Assembly: GCA_964480735.1 (NCBI GenBank)
Contig: CAYZQS010000138.1
Span: 1 to 5,709 of the forward strand
DNA: 5,709 bases
Reading direction: 5' to 3'
DNA from: UBA5972 sp964480735
GTDB lineage: Bacteria > Pseudomonadota > Alphaproteobacteria > Rhodobacterales > Rhodobacteraceae
Position 1 is the first letter of the stretch. Each line of letters begins with the position of its first letter. The position numbers were made by a program, and so were the translations under genes. Below are positions 1 to 5,134 of the stretch, piece by piece. The notes under the pieces were generated by a model. The model ran no database searches. It saw only the letters and a program-made list of their open reading frames with translations, and had not been told where the DNA came from.

Positions 1-15
1 ACAAGGAGAAATCAA

Positions 16-258
16 ATGGCAGTAGAAGGCGATCTGGTACAAATGGGCGCACTGATCGGCGCTGGTCTGGCCTGTACAGGCATGGGCGGCGCGGCCGTTG
101 GTGTGGGCCATGTTGTGGGCAACTACCTGTCTGGTGCTTTGCGCAACCCGTCGGCAGCCGGTGGTCAGACAGCGACCATGTTTATCGGTATTGCGTTTTC
201 CGAGGCTCTTGGGATCTTCTCATTCCTGGTGGCGCTGTTGTTGATGTACGCGCAGTAA
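16..258 (+). CDS. atpE: F0F1 ATP synthase subunit c (proteolipid)
   Basis: This 80-residue protein is the subunit that oligomerises into the rotating c-ring of the F0 proton channel in the inner membrane. It is two hydrophobic, glycine-rich helices (about residues 10-35 and 53-78) joined by a polar loop with R43-N44-P45, the usual contact point with the F1 foot. The proton-carrying carboxylate is E63, in the run F61-S-E-A-L-G66. The residues after E63 are Ala-Leu rather than the Ser/Thr seen in sodium-binding rings, so proton coupling is expected. AGGAG at 4-8 precedes the ATG by 7 nt and fixes the start. It is the first of three F0 genes; atpI and atpB are expected just upstream, outside the window. 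Length and sequence match the alphaproteobacterial family well. Confidence 0.97.
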   Translation: MAVEGDLVQMGALIGAGLACTGMGGAAVGVGHVVGNYLSGALRNPSAAGGQTATMFIGIAFSEALGIFSFLVALLLMYAQ

Positions 259-274
259 CTCAAGTCCGAAAGTC

Positions 275-301
275 GGGCGATCCTGGTATAACGGGTCGCT
301 C
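275..301 (+). other. Intercistronic hairpin between atpE and atpF2
   Basis: GGGCGATCC at 275-283 pairs with GGGTCGCTC at 293-301. This gives a nine-pair stem with two G-U wobbles around a 9-nt loop. There is no T-run after it, so it does not look like a terminator. A hairpin just behind atpE could protect the upstream mRNA end and help make more subunit c than subunits b and b', which the c-ring stoichiometry requires. That role is inference. Confidence 0.4.
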
Positions 302-330
302 TGGGAGCGTTATTGCAAGCGGAGGGTGCT

Positions 331-882
331 ATGGCATCTGAATCAACAGAAGCGGGACAGGTTGCGGCGGCTGAGCATTACGAAGGTATGCCGCAGCTGA
401 ACTTTGACTGGTTCCCCAACCAGATTTTCTGGCTGGTGGTCACGCTGGTCATTATCTATTTCGTCCTGACGCGGGTGGCGTTTCCACGGATCACCAGCGT
501 GCTGGCCGAGCGGCGAAACCTTATGGCTGGCGATCTGGAAGCGGCTGAAAGCTTTAAGCAAAAAGCGGTGGAGGCGGAAGAGGCCTATAATGCAGCGCTT
601 GCCGAAGCCCGCACAGAGGCCGGGCGGATTGTGGCCGAGGCCAAAGCCGAAATTCAGAAGGATCTGGATGAAGCAATCGCGCTGGCGGATGCCGAAATTA
701 CGGTGAAGGCTTCGGAATCCGAGGCGAAAATCACCGAAATTCGTGACAGCGCCATGAAAAGCGTGGAGGCGGTTGCCAAATCAACCACGTCTGAGATCAT
801 CAAGGCGGTGATGCCGGGATCCGGCGACACCAAGGCGGTTGCAGCGGCGGTAACAGCGCGGATGAAAGGACTGAGCACATGA
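331..882 (+). CDS. atpF2: F0F1 ATP synthase subunit b' (peripheral stalk)
   Basis: This 183-residue protein is the b' subunit, which pairs with subunit b to form the stalk that holds F1 still against the membrane. Residues 1-29 are a short polar N-terminus carrying the family-typical stretch GMPQLNFDWFPNQIF. One membrane helix follows at about 31-48, then a long charged, alanine-rich coiled coil at about 55-150 and a C-terminal part that would contact subunit delta. The ATG at 331 is preferred because GGAGG at 321-325 sits 5 nt upstream; an in-frame TTG at 313 would place that ribosome-binding site inside the gene. Separate b and b' genes are typical of photosynthetic bacteria and many alphaproteobacteria. 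The stop overlaps the next start (ATGA). The symbol varies between databases (atpF2, atpG, atpX). Confidence 0.95.
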   Translation: MASESTEAGQVAAAEHYEGMPQLNFDWFPNQIFWLVVTLVIIYFVLTRVAFPRITSVLAERRNLMAGDLEAAESFKQKAVEAEEAYNAALAEARTEAGRIVAEAKAEIQKDLDEAIALADAEITVKASESEAKITEIRDSAMKSVEAVAKSTTSEIIKAVMPGSGDTKAVAAAVTARMKGLST

Positions 883-1442
883 GGAACCTTTCGTTTCTGA
901 CGGCGCTGTGCGGTCTTGTGGCCAGCCCGGTTTTGGCGGCCAGCGGGCCGTTTATCAGCCTGAACAACACCAACTTTGTTGTGCTGATTGCCTTTGTTTT
1001 GTTTGTCGCGGTGTTGCTTTATTTGAAGGTGCCGTCCCTTATTGGCGGCATTTTGGACAAACGCGCGGATGGTATCCGCGAGGAACTGGATACCGCGCGA
1101 ACATTGCGCGAGGAAGCGCAGAGTTTGCTGGCCTCTTACGAGCGCAAGCAAAAAGAAGTGGCAGAGCAATCCGCCGGCATCGTGGCCCACGCCAAGGCGG
1201 AAGCGGAAGCTGCGGGAATTCAAGCGCAGGAAGACCTTAAGGCGTCGATTGCGCGGCGTTTGCAGGCAGCGGAGGACCAGATCGCTTCTGCCGAGGCGTC
1301 GGCTGTCAGGGAAGTTCGTGACACCGCCATTTCGGTGGCGATTGCCGCGGCCTCTGACGTGATAGCCGGTGGCATGAGCGCCAAGGACGGCGGCGCACTG
1401 GTGGATGCGGCGATCAAGGATGTTGGCGGCAAGCTGAATTAA
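879..1442 (+). CDS. atpF: F0F1 ATP synthase subunit b (peripheral stalk)
   Basis: This 187-residue protein is the second stalk subunit. Residues 1-20 look like a cleavable leader (positive start, hydrophobic core, A-S-P-V-L-A before A21), a feature also known in subunit b of related bacteria. The membrane helix runs at about 31-49 and is followed by V51-P-S, the conserved K61-R-A-D-G-I-R and a long alanine- and glutamate-rich coiled coil to about residue 150. It starts within the stop of atpF2 through ATGA at 879-882, so the two are translationally coupled, which suits a 1:1 heterodimer. AAAGGA at 865-870 provides a ribosome-binding site. It is the last gene of the F0 operon, as a terminator follows 32 nt after the stop. 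The F1 genes are not here, consistent with the split F0/F1 arrangement of alphaproteobacteria. Confidence 0.95.
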   Translation: MRNLSFLTALCGLVASPVLAASGPFISLNNTNFVVLIAFVLFVAVLLYLKVPSLIGGILDKRADGIREELDTARTLREEAQSLLASYERKQKEVAEQSAGIVAHAKAEAEAAGIQAQEDLKASIARRLQAAEDQIASAEASAVREVRDTAISVAIAAASDVIAGGMSAKDGGALVDAAIKDVGGKLN

Positions 1443-1474
1443 ATCAATCTGTCGAGACGGATCACCAAAAAATC

Positions 1475-1505
1475 AAAGGCCCGGTCAACTGTCCGGGCCT
1501 TTTTT
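1475..1505. terminator. Bidirectional rho-independent terminator
   Basis: AAAGGCCCGG at 1475-1484 and CCGGGCCTTT at 1493-1502 form a perfect 10-bp stem with an 8-nt loop. On the + strand T1500-T1505 gives the U-tract ending the atp operon. On the - strand the A-rich run at 1467-1477 supplies a second T-rich tract, so the same hairpin can end the convergent histidine-rich gene, whose stop is 11 nt away. Confidence 0.93.
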
Positions 1506-1516
1506 AGTCCACGCGC

Positions 1517-1936
1517 CTACTGTTGCGCAGGATGGATATAGGTAAAATTGTCCCCGTCGTAGGTTGTGCAATTCGTGCCCCAACCACATGGTCCGCCGAT
1601 TAAGCGATGATTTCCAACACCCGTCCGATATGTGGGAACCAGAAGTTTTTTGTGGCTTACAACGGTTGTTACATTGGTTGCGTGCCCGTGCGAATGGGTG
1701 TGACTGTGGGTATGCGTGATGCTGTGGGCTTGCACCGGGGTTTCGTAATATGTTGGCTGGTGAGTTGCATATTGATGATAGCCACCCGGCGAGGCAATCG
1801 GCGGGCCGCCGTTCCAGCTGTCAGGATAGGCTGTATGGGTTACGTAGCCCGATGTGACGGGGTAATAGACGACCTGTGCGTCAGCGGCGCTGGCGGCAGC
1901 CAAAGCTATGGCGGCAGCGGCTAGATAATGGTTCAT
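1517..1936 (-). CDS. Small secreted histidine-rich protein, function unknown
   Basis: This 139-residue protein belongs to no family I recognise. Residues 1-20 are a clear signal peptide rich in alanine, with A18-D-A20 before Q21 as the likely cleavage site, so it is predicted to be periplasmic or secreted. The mature part is rich in Tyr, His, Gly and Pro. Residues 71-85 contain seven histidines (71, 75, 77, 79, 81, 83, 85) alternating with Thr or Ser, which is a plausible site for Zn, Cu or Ni. Cysteines 117 and 123, in a C-G-W-G-T-N-C context, could form a disulphide. The start is the ATG at 1936-1934, preceded by GGAG at 1946-1943. An upstream in-frame TTG would add seven residues but has no such site. 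It is convergent with atpF. Metal handling is inference from composition only. Confidence 0.82.
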   Translation of the reverse strand: MNHYLAAAAIALAAASAADAQVVYYPVTSGYVTHTAYPDSWNGGPPIASPGGYHQYATHQPTYYETPVQAHSITHTHSHTHSHGHATNVTTVVSHKKLLVPTYRTGVGNHRLIGGPCGWGTNCTTYDGDNFTYIHPAQQ

Positions 1937-1944
1937 AAATATCT

Positions 1945-1980
1945 CCAATGAGAACAATTAGCGCTAAATGGTCTCATTGG
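1945..1980. repeat. 36-nt near-perfect palindrome at the histidine-rich gene
   Basis: CCAATGAGA at 1945-1953 is the exact inverse of TCTCATTGG at 1972-1980, and TTAGCGCTAA at 1958-1967 forms a perfect centre. Only two of 18 base pairs (1954/1971 and 1957/1968) do not match. It overlaps the GGAG ribosome-binding site of the minus-strand gene by two bases and covers the expected -10 and transcription start. It could be a repressor operator or an mRNA hairpin that masks the ribosome-binding site. Its size and symmetry are directly visible; the role is inferred. Confidence 0.8.
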
Positions 1981-1990
1981 GTGCGGGTGT

Positions 1991-1996
1991 TGTCAA
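1991..1996 (-). promoter_or_regulatory. Candidate -35 box of the histidine-rich gene
   Basis: TGTCAA on the + strand reads TTGACA on the - strand, the consensus -35 hexamer. The best -10 at 17-nt spacing is only GACCAT at 1973-1968, three of six matches, and lies inside the palindrome at 1945-1980. If this promoter is real, RNA polymerase would compete directly with anything bound to the palindrome. Confidence 0.4.
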
Positions 1997-2114
1997 AATA
2001 TTAAGGAATTCCACCAGTATCGGCTTCATATAGATAGAATTCATGCGTTTTGTTGCGAAATTGGAAACAATATCAATTGTGTTTGATTTGCCTTAATTGC
2101 ATAGATTGTTTTGG

Positions 2115-2137
2115 GTCTGAGACTTTCAATCTTAGAC
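2115..2137. repeat. Inverted repeat downstream of the GntR-type gene
   Basis: GTCTGAGA at 2115-2122 pairs with TCTTAGAC at 2130-2137 around a 7-nt loop, with one imperfect pair. It lies about 20 nt past the stop of the minus-strand regulator. It has no T-run on the - strand, so it is at best a weak 3' hairpin. Apart from this, the AT-rich interval 1981-2157 shows no gene or clear terminator. Confidence 0.3.
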
Positions 2138-2157
2138 AGCGAATCGAATTCGTGGCT

Positions 2158-2916
2158 CTACTTGGCAATTTCACGTCTCAGGCGCGTTTGCGAAACCTGC
2201 TCGCTGGCGCTGGCTTTTCGATCAGCGCGTAGGGCTTGTTCAACATAGTTCAGGTGAAGTTCGACTGCGGCTCGTGCCAGTCCTGGATCGCGCTTTTGCA
2301 GCGCATCGTTGATGGCCCTGTGCTGGGCCAGCAGGGCCTCGCGGGTTGTTTGTTGTTTGAACATGATCTGACGGTTGTAAAAAACGCCCGTCTGCAGCAG
2401 TTCGAACATCGAGCGCATCATGTGCAGCATGACAACATTATGCGAAGCGTCGATGATGGACAGATGAAATTCGGCGTCAAAACGCGCCTCCAGTTGCGGA
2501 GACTTAGCGGAAATCATTTTGTCAAAAACCGTCTGAATCACTTGCAGATCGGTATCGCTGGCAAGTTTGGCCGCCCGTTCCGCAGCCAGCCCTTCCAGAT
2601 CGCGGCGAAACGACAGATAGTCAAACAGCGCCTCGTCGTGCGAGGCGAACAGGGCGATCAGCGGCGGTGAAAATGCAGAGCCCAGAACCTCGGCCACAAA
2701 CACCCCTGCGCCGGCCTTTGTGCTCAACAATTGCCTGGCTTCCAAATCGGCAATGGCGGTGCGCAGGCTGGGGCGCGAAACATTCATGCGGGTGGCCAGA
2801 TCACGCTCTGCCGGAAGCCGCTCGCCCGGGCGCAAAATCCCGCGCAGAATCAGGGTTTCGATCTGAAGCGTAACGGCGGTTGAAAGCTTTTCGGCGGTGA
2901 TTTTTTGAAAGGGCAT
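2158..2916 (-). CDS. FadR-subfamily GntR transcriptional regulator
   Basis: This 252-residue cytoplasmic regulator has the usual FadR-subfamily length. Residues 8-75 are a GntR winged helix: L34-P-A-E-R-D-L-A precedes the recognition helix around V47-S-R-P-S-L-R52, and the wing is A68-G-A-G-V-F73. Residues 97-230 form the all-helical FCD ligand domain. D147, H151, H199 and H221 match the D-x3-H...H...H pattern that binds a metal and helps hold a carboxylate effector in this family. The effector cannot be told from the sequence; relatives such as PdhR, LldR and GlcC respond to small organic acids. The C-terminal tail after residue 232 is polar and probably disordered. No strong ribosome-binding site precedes the ATG, but it starts in the right place for the DNA-binding domain. 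The gene stands alone, with inverted repeats at its promoter that suggest autoregulation. Confidence 0.9.
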   Translation of the reverse strand: MPFQKITAEKLSTAVTLQIETLILRGILRPGERLPAERDLATRMNVSRPSLRTAIADLEARQLLSTKAGAGVFVAEVLGSAFSPPLIALFASHDEALFDYLSFRRDLEGLAAERAAKLASDTDLQVIQTVFDKMISAKSPQLEARFDAEFHLSIIDASHNVVMLHMMRSMFELLQTGVFYNRQIMFKQQTTREALLAQHRAINDALQKRDPGLARAAVELHLNYVEQALRADRKASASEQVSQTRLRREIAK

Positions 2917-2932
2917 CGGGGTTAGGGTGAAA

Positions 2933-2953
2933 TTGGTTCGCTATTATAACCAA
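2933..2953 (-). promoter_or_regulatory. Promoter -10 and putative operator of the GntR-type gene
   Basis: ATTATA at 2943-2948 reads TATAAT on the - strand, a perfect -10 box. It lies 26 nt before the start codon, implying a short leader of roughly 20 nt. It sits between TTGGTT at 2933-2938 and AACCAA at 2948-2953, a 6-bp inverted repeat with a 9-nt spacer. GGT/ACC half sites are common among FadR-type operators, though the spacing is wider than in PdhR sites. No good -35 box is seen at 16-18 nt. Autorepression is inference. Confidence 0.55.
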
Positions 2954-2975
2954 ATGAGCGGAAAGCCGCATTTGG
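2950..2975. repeat. Inverted repeat in the promoter spacer of the GntR-type gene
   Basis: CCAAAT at 2950-2955 and GCGG at 2958-2961 pair with CCGC at 2966-2969 and ATTTGG at 2970-2975. The result is ten pairs with a 2-nt bulge and a 4-nt loop. It occupies the stretch where the spacer and -35 region should be, next to the -10 box. It could be a second regulator site. Confidence 0.5.
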
Positions 2976-2999
2976 GTCAAGTATTTTGCATTGGAAAGG

Positions 3000-3030
3000 T
3001 TTTCGCAACGGCATAAACGCCGTTCGAAAA
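3000..3030. repeat. Inverted repeat, hairpin-forming
   Basis: TTTTCG at 3000-3005 and AACGGC at 3007-3012 pair with GCCGTT at 3019-3024 and CGAAAA at 3025-3030. This gives twelve pairs with one bulged C and a 6-nt loop. No T-run follows on either strand, so it is not an evident terminator. It lies in the gene-free interval upstream of the regulator. Confidence 0.5.
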
Positions 3031-3034
3031 TTGC

Positions 3035-3049
3035 AAACGACATTCGTTT
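3035..3049. repeat. Short inverted repeat AAACGA-CAT-TCGTTT
   Basis: AAACGA at 3035-3040 and TCGTTT at 3044-3049 are exact inverses around CAT. It lies five bases after the previous hairpin. The AAACGACAT half recurs at 5088-5096 upstream of the dioxygenase gene. It could be a small operator, but it is short enough to be chance. Confidence 0.3.
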
Positions 3050-3128
3050 TAATATGTAACTTTGCGTGCCGGTTCTTAACGACGGAAACACTTTCCTGTC
3101 CGGCCTTCGGCGCAAAAAGGACGGTGCA

Positions 3129-3392
3129 ATGAATTGGCGATCCGGCTGTGCGGCGATGCAGGGGCGTTCAGAAATACCGGTTTGCAAAAAATCTGCTTCT
3201 TCGGAATTCCGGGCTTTTGGAAGTTTGGACTTCCGGAATACTGGAGTTCCGGAAAACTGGACTTCCGGAATACTAGACTTCCGGAATGCCAGACTTCCGG
3301 AACTCCGAACTGTTGAACCAGAGGGACCGCCGGCAGACTGCCGTTATCAAGCCGAGAGGTCCAATTGGCGCCGCTGTAGCGCAGGCCTTTAA
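3129..3392 (+). CDS. Doubtful 87-residue ORF crossing the tandem array
   Basis: An ATG at 3129 has AAAAGGA at 3115-3121, a good ribosome-binding site 7 nt upstream, and the frame stays open to TAA at 3390-3392. The product resembles nothing I know. Its middle (about residues 26-63) is simply the translation of the 16-bp tandem repeats, giving recurrent D-F-R-N and V/L-P-E motifs. There is no signal peptide or membrane segment. Other plus-strand frames also stay open through the repeats, because the unit contains no stop codon, so openness alone means little. If not translated, the interval 2917-3434 contains no gene, only the regulatory and repeat elements listed here. Confidence 0.2.
   Translation: MNWRSGCAAMQGRSEIPVCKKSASSEFRAFGSLDFRNTGVPENWTSGILDFRNARLPELRTVEPEGPPADCRYQAERSNWRRCSAGL
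3226..3305. repeat. Tandem array of 16-bp units with TTCCGGAA core
   Basis: Five head-to-tail units begin at 3226, 3242, 3258, 3274 and 3290. Units 1 and 3 are identical (TGGACTTCCGGAATAC) and the others differ at one to five positions. The 8-bp palindrome TTCCGGAA is intact in all five, while the changes fall in the flanks. Two decayed copies (about 10 of 16 matches each) appear to precede it at 3194-3209 and 3210-3225. The array lies past the 3' end of the OmpA-like gene and about 310 bp upstream of the GntR-type gene. It could be a cluster of binding sites or a simple minisatellite. Confidence 0.92.
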
Positions 3393-3434
3393 TACAGGCG
3401 GTTTGTCTTTGGTATGCGGATTTCTGGGCCCGCT

Positions 3435-4082
3435 TCAGCCGATTGGGCGAATAATAATCTCAACCCGCCGGTTGGCTGCACGGCCCTCTTCAGACAGGTT
3501 GGTGGCTTTTGGTTCGTCCTCGCCGCGGCCAAAAGCCCGGATGCGTCCGGGATCAACGCCGTCCTCAAGCAGGATGGCCGAGACAGCATTTGCCCGCCGG
3601 GCCGACAGTTCCTGATTGAAACTGGCGGCACCCACATTGTCTGTATGGCCAATGATATCGGCGGTTGTGTTGGGAAATTCGTTAAGGTTTTCAGCCAATA
3701 CCTGCAGATCACCCAGCAGGGTGTCGCGGACAAAATCGCTGCCGGTGTCAAATGTTATTGCTTCCGGCAGAACGACCACAAGTTCTGTGCCGGTGTTGAC
3801 AATCACCACGTCGCCGCTGGCAATATTGGCTCGCAGCGCCGCTTCCTGCCGGTCCAGCTCTTGTCCGATCAACCCGCCGATGGCGGCCCCCACAACCGCA
3901 CCGGTGACAATGCTGTTGACCTTGGGTTTCTTGCCAAAGGCACCGGCAATCGCGCCCAACGCGCCACCGATCAACAGGCCGTCGTTGGTGTTGTTCAGCG
4001 GTCTGCCGTTTTGATCAGTACAGGCTGTCAGGGTGAAAGCCGATATAGCGATCACGGATGTTACTTTGGCGGTGCGGTGCAT
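3435..4082 (-). CDS. OmpA-domain outer membrane lipoprotein (YiaD-like)
   Basis: This 215-residue protein is predicted to anchor the outer membrane to peptidoglycan. Residues 1-20 are a lipoprotein signal and L18-T-A-C21 is a lipobox, so C21 should be lipidated. Residues 35-73 form two glycine-zipper segments (for example G61-A-V-V-G-A-A-I-G-G) of the kind seen in YiaD- and SlyB-type envelope proteins. Residues 100-213 are the OmpA C-terminal domain. D148 in G145-H-T-D-N and R163 in L159-S-A-R-R-A match the pair that binds diaminopimelate in OmpA domains, and N204-R-R-V-E-I closes the fold. GAGG at 4091-4088 lies 5 nt before the ATG. It is a single gene, with no clear terminator found after it. 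Its exact physiological role cannot be read from sequence. Confidence 0.92.
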   Translation of the reverse strand: MHRTAKVTSVIAISAFTLTACTDQNGRPLNNTNDGLLIGGALGAIAGAFGKKPKVNSIVTGAVVGAAIGGLIGQELDRQEAALRANIASGDVVIVNTGTELVVVLPEAITFDTGSDFVRDTLLGDLQVLAENLNEFPNTTADIIGHTDNVGAASFNQELSARRANAVSAILLEDGVDPGRIRAFGRGEDEPKATNLSEEGRAANRRVEIIIRPIG

Positions 4083-4097
4083 TGGGGCCTCGTTGCC

Positions 4098-4121
4098 TGC
4101 TGATTTTTGTTTTCATCAGCA
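4098..4121. repeat. Inverted repeat upstream of the OmpA-like gene
   Basis: TGCTGAT at 4098-4104 and ATCAGCA at 4115-4121 form a perfect 7-bp stem with a 10-nt loop, just upstream of the lipoprotein's ribosome-binding site. It could be a leader hairpin or operator. A terminator role for the upstream gene is less likely, as no T-run follows the stem. Confidence 0.4.
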
Positions 4122-4143
4122 TAACAGGTAATTGAGGTGGTGC

Positions 4144-4163
4144 AAAACAGGCAATGCTGCCTG
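4144..4163 (-). terminator. Likely rho-independent terminator of the Ada-like gene
   Basis: Read on the - strand, CAGGCA and TGCCTG form a perfect 6-bp stem with a 4-nt loop, followed at once by TTTT (4147-4144). It starts about 22 nt past the stop codon. The stem and U-tract are short, so termination may be partial, with some read-through into the OmpA-like gene. Confidence 0.55.
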
Positions 4164-4184
4164 CGCAACAAACCGCCTGAGACG

Positions 4185-5021
4185 TTATTCCGCCGCTTCC
4201 AACCGTGCAGATTCCCATGCCAGCAGCGCCCGCTTGACGGGCAGACCCCAATGGTATCCGCCCAGACCACCCGATTTGCGCAATGCTCGATGGCAGGGGA
4301 TTAACCAGCTGACCGGATTTTTGCCAACGGCCGTTCCCACCGCCCTTACGGCTTTTGGATTGCCGATGTGCTGGGCGATTTCCGAATATGTGGTGACGTG
4401 ACCGGACGGGATTGCCAACAAAGCTTCCCAGACCTTGATCTGAAATGGTGCGCCAATCAGATGCAGCCGCGCCTCTGAGCCTTTTCCAAGCGCAGCATTG
4501 ACCCAATCCTTTAACGGCGTACCGTCCCGCACAAACGCCGCCAGCGGCCAACGCGCTGACATATCACGAAAGGCCTCGGGCCTGCCGCATTCCGCGGAAA
4601 ACGCCATGCCGCAAATGCCACGACGTGTTCCCATCACCAGCATATCGCCGAATGGGCTGTCAAACCAATCAAAGAAAATCGTCAACCCGGCACCTTTTGC
4701 CGCGTATTCACCCGGGCTCATGGCTTCCCAACGCAGGAAAAGATCATGCAGACGCGATGATCCCGAAAGGCCGGTTTCATGGGAGGTGTCCAAAACGGTA
4801 AACCGGTTTTGCAGCAGGTCTTTGGCGTGGTCCAGCATCAGATATTGCTGGTATCTTTTCGGGCTGACGCCAACCCATCTGGAAAACATCCGCTGAAAAT
4901 GCGCCGGTGACAAGCCGGTCGCCGCGGCAACGTCATCCAGACTTGGCTGGTTGGCGGCGTTGTCGCCGATATAGGTTATCGCGCGACCGATCAGATCATA
5001 ATGGTAAGGGTTATGGGTCAT
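4185..5021 (-). CDS. Ada-like AraC-HTH / O6-alkylguanine-DNA alkyltransferase fusion
   Basis: This 278-residue protein repairs O6-alkylguanine by moving the alkyl group to its own cysteine and also carries a DNA-binding domain. Residues 8-108 are an AraC-type double helix-turn-helix (S38-P-A-H-F-Q-R-M-F and a second helix set ending M101-S-P-G-E-Y). Residues 112-275 are the methyltransferase: F193-Q-I-K-V-W-E starts the catalytic core, R226-A-V-G contains the arginine finger, N236-P is the Asn hinge, and P242-C243-H-R holds the acceptor Cys243. The N-terminal Cys4 domain of E. coli Ada, which senses methylphosphotriesters, is absent, so activation must differ or the HTH may serve another purpose. 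AAGGAG at 5033-5028, 6 nt from the ATG, fixes the start. It is divergent from the dioxygenase gene, 146 bp away. Such fusions are common in Rhodobacterales. Confidence 0.93.
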   Translation of the reverse strand: MTHNPYHYDLIGRAITYIGDNAANQPSLDDVAAATGLSPAHFQRMFSRWVGVSPKRYQQYLMLDHAKDLLQNRFTVLDTSHETGLSGSSRLHDLFLRWEAMSPGEYAAKGAGLTIFFDWFDSPFGDMLVMGTRRGICGMAFSAECGRPEAFRDMSARWPLAAFVRDGTPLKDWVNAALGKGSEARLHLIGAPFQIKVWEALLAIPSGHVTTYSEIAQHIGNPKAVRAVGTAVGKNPVSWLIPCHRALRKSGGLGGYHWGLPVKRALLAWESARLEAAE

Positions 5022-5106
5022 GTCTTGCTCCTTATACCGCTAAATGGCGCATAGGGCGCTGTGAATCCACCCGTTTCCTGCGGTTTAAAAACGACATGAA
5101 ATGGAT

Positions 5107-5134
5107 TTGACCGGTATTTTTGCGGCATTAATAT
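5107..5134 (+). promoter_or_regulatory. Candidate promoter of the PhyH-family gene
   Basis: TTGACC at 5107-5112 (five of six to consensus) and TAATAT at 5129-5134 (four of six) are 16 nt apart. They end 33 nt before the start codon. CGAACCAA follows directly at 5135-5142, the same octamer that follows the -10 of the GntR-type gene. No convincing promoter was found for the divergent Ada-like gene in the rest of the 146-bp gap. Confidence 0.5.

Noticed and set aside
313..330. TTG at 313 as the start of the subunit b' gene
   Set aside because: The GGAGG ribosome-binding site at 321-325 belongs to the ATG at 331, and the extra six residues add nothing typical of the family.
654..1223. Long minus-strand open frame opposite the b and b' genes
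   Set aside because: It is a shadow of two well-recognised ATP synthase genes; its product has no recognisable domain.
1937..1957. TTG at 1957 as the start of the histidine-rich gene
   Set aside because: It lies inside the palindrome with no ribosome-binding site, and the ATG at 1936 gives a cleaner signal peptide with GGAG upstream.
2050..2232. Small plus-strand gene of 60 residues
   Set aside because: It overlaps the 3' end of the GntR-type gene, has no ribosome-binding site and resembles no known protein.
3194..3305. CRISPR array
   Set aside because: The 16-bp units are directly adjacent with no unique spacers, and no cas gene is nearby.
3414..4103. Long plus-strand open frame opposite the OmpA-like gene
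   Set aside because: The minus strand encodes a clear lipoprotein with a lipobox and OmpA motifs; the opposite frame has no recognisable domain.
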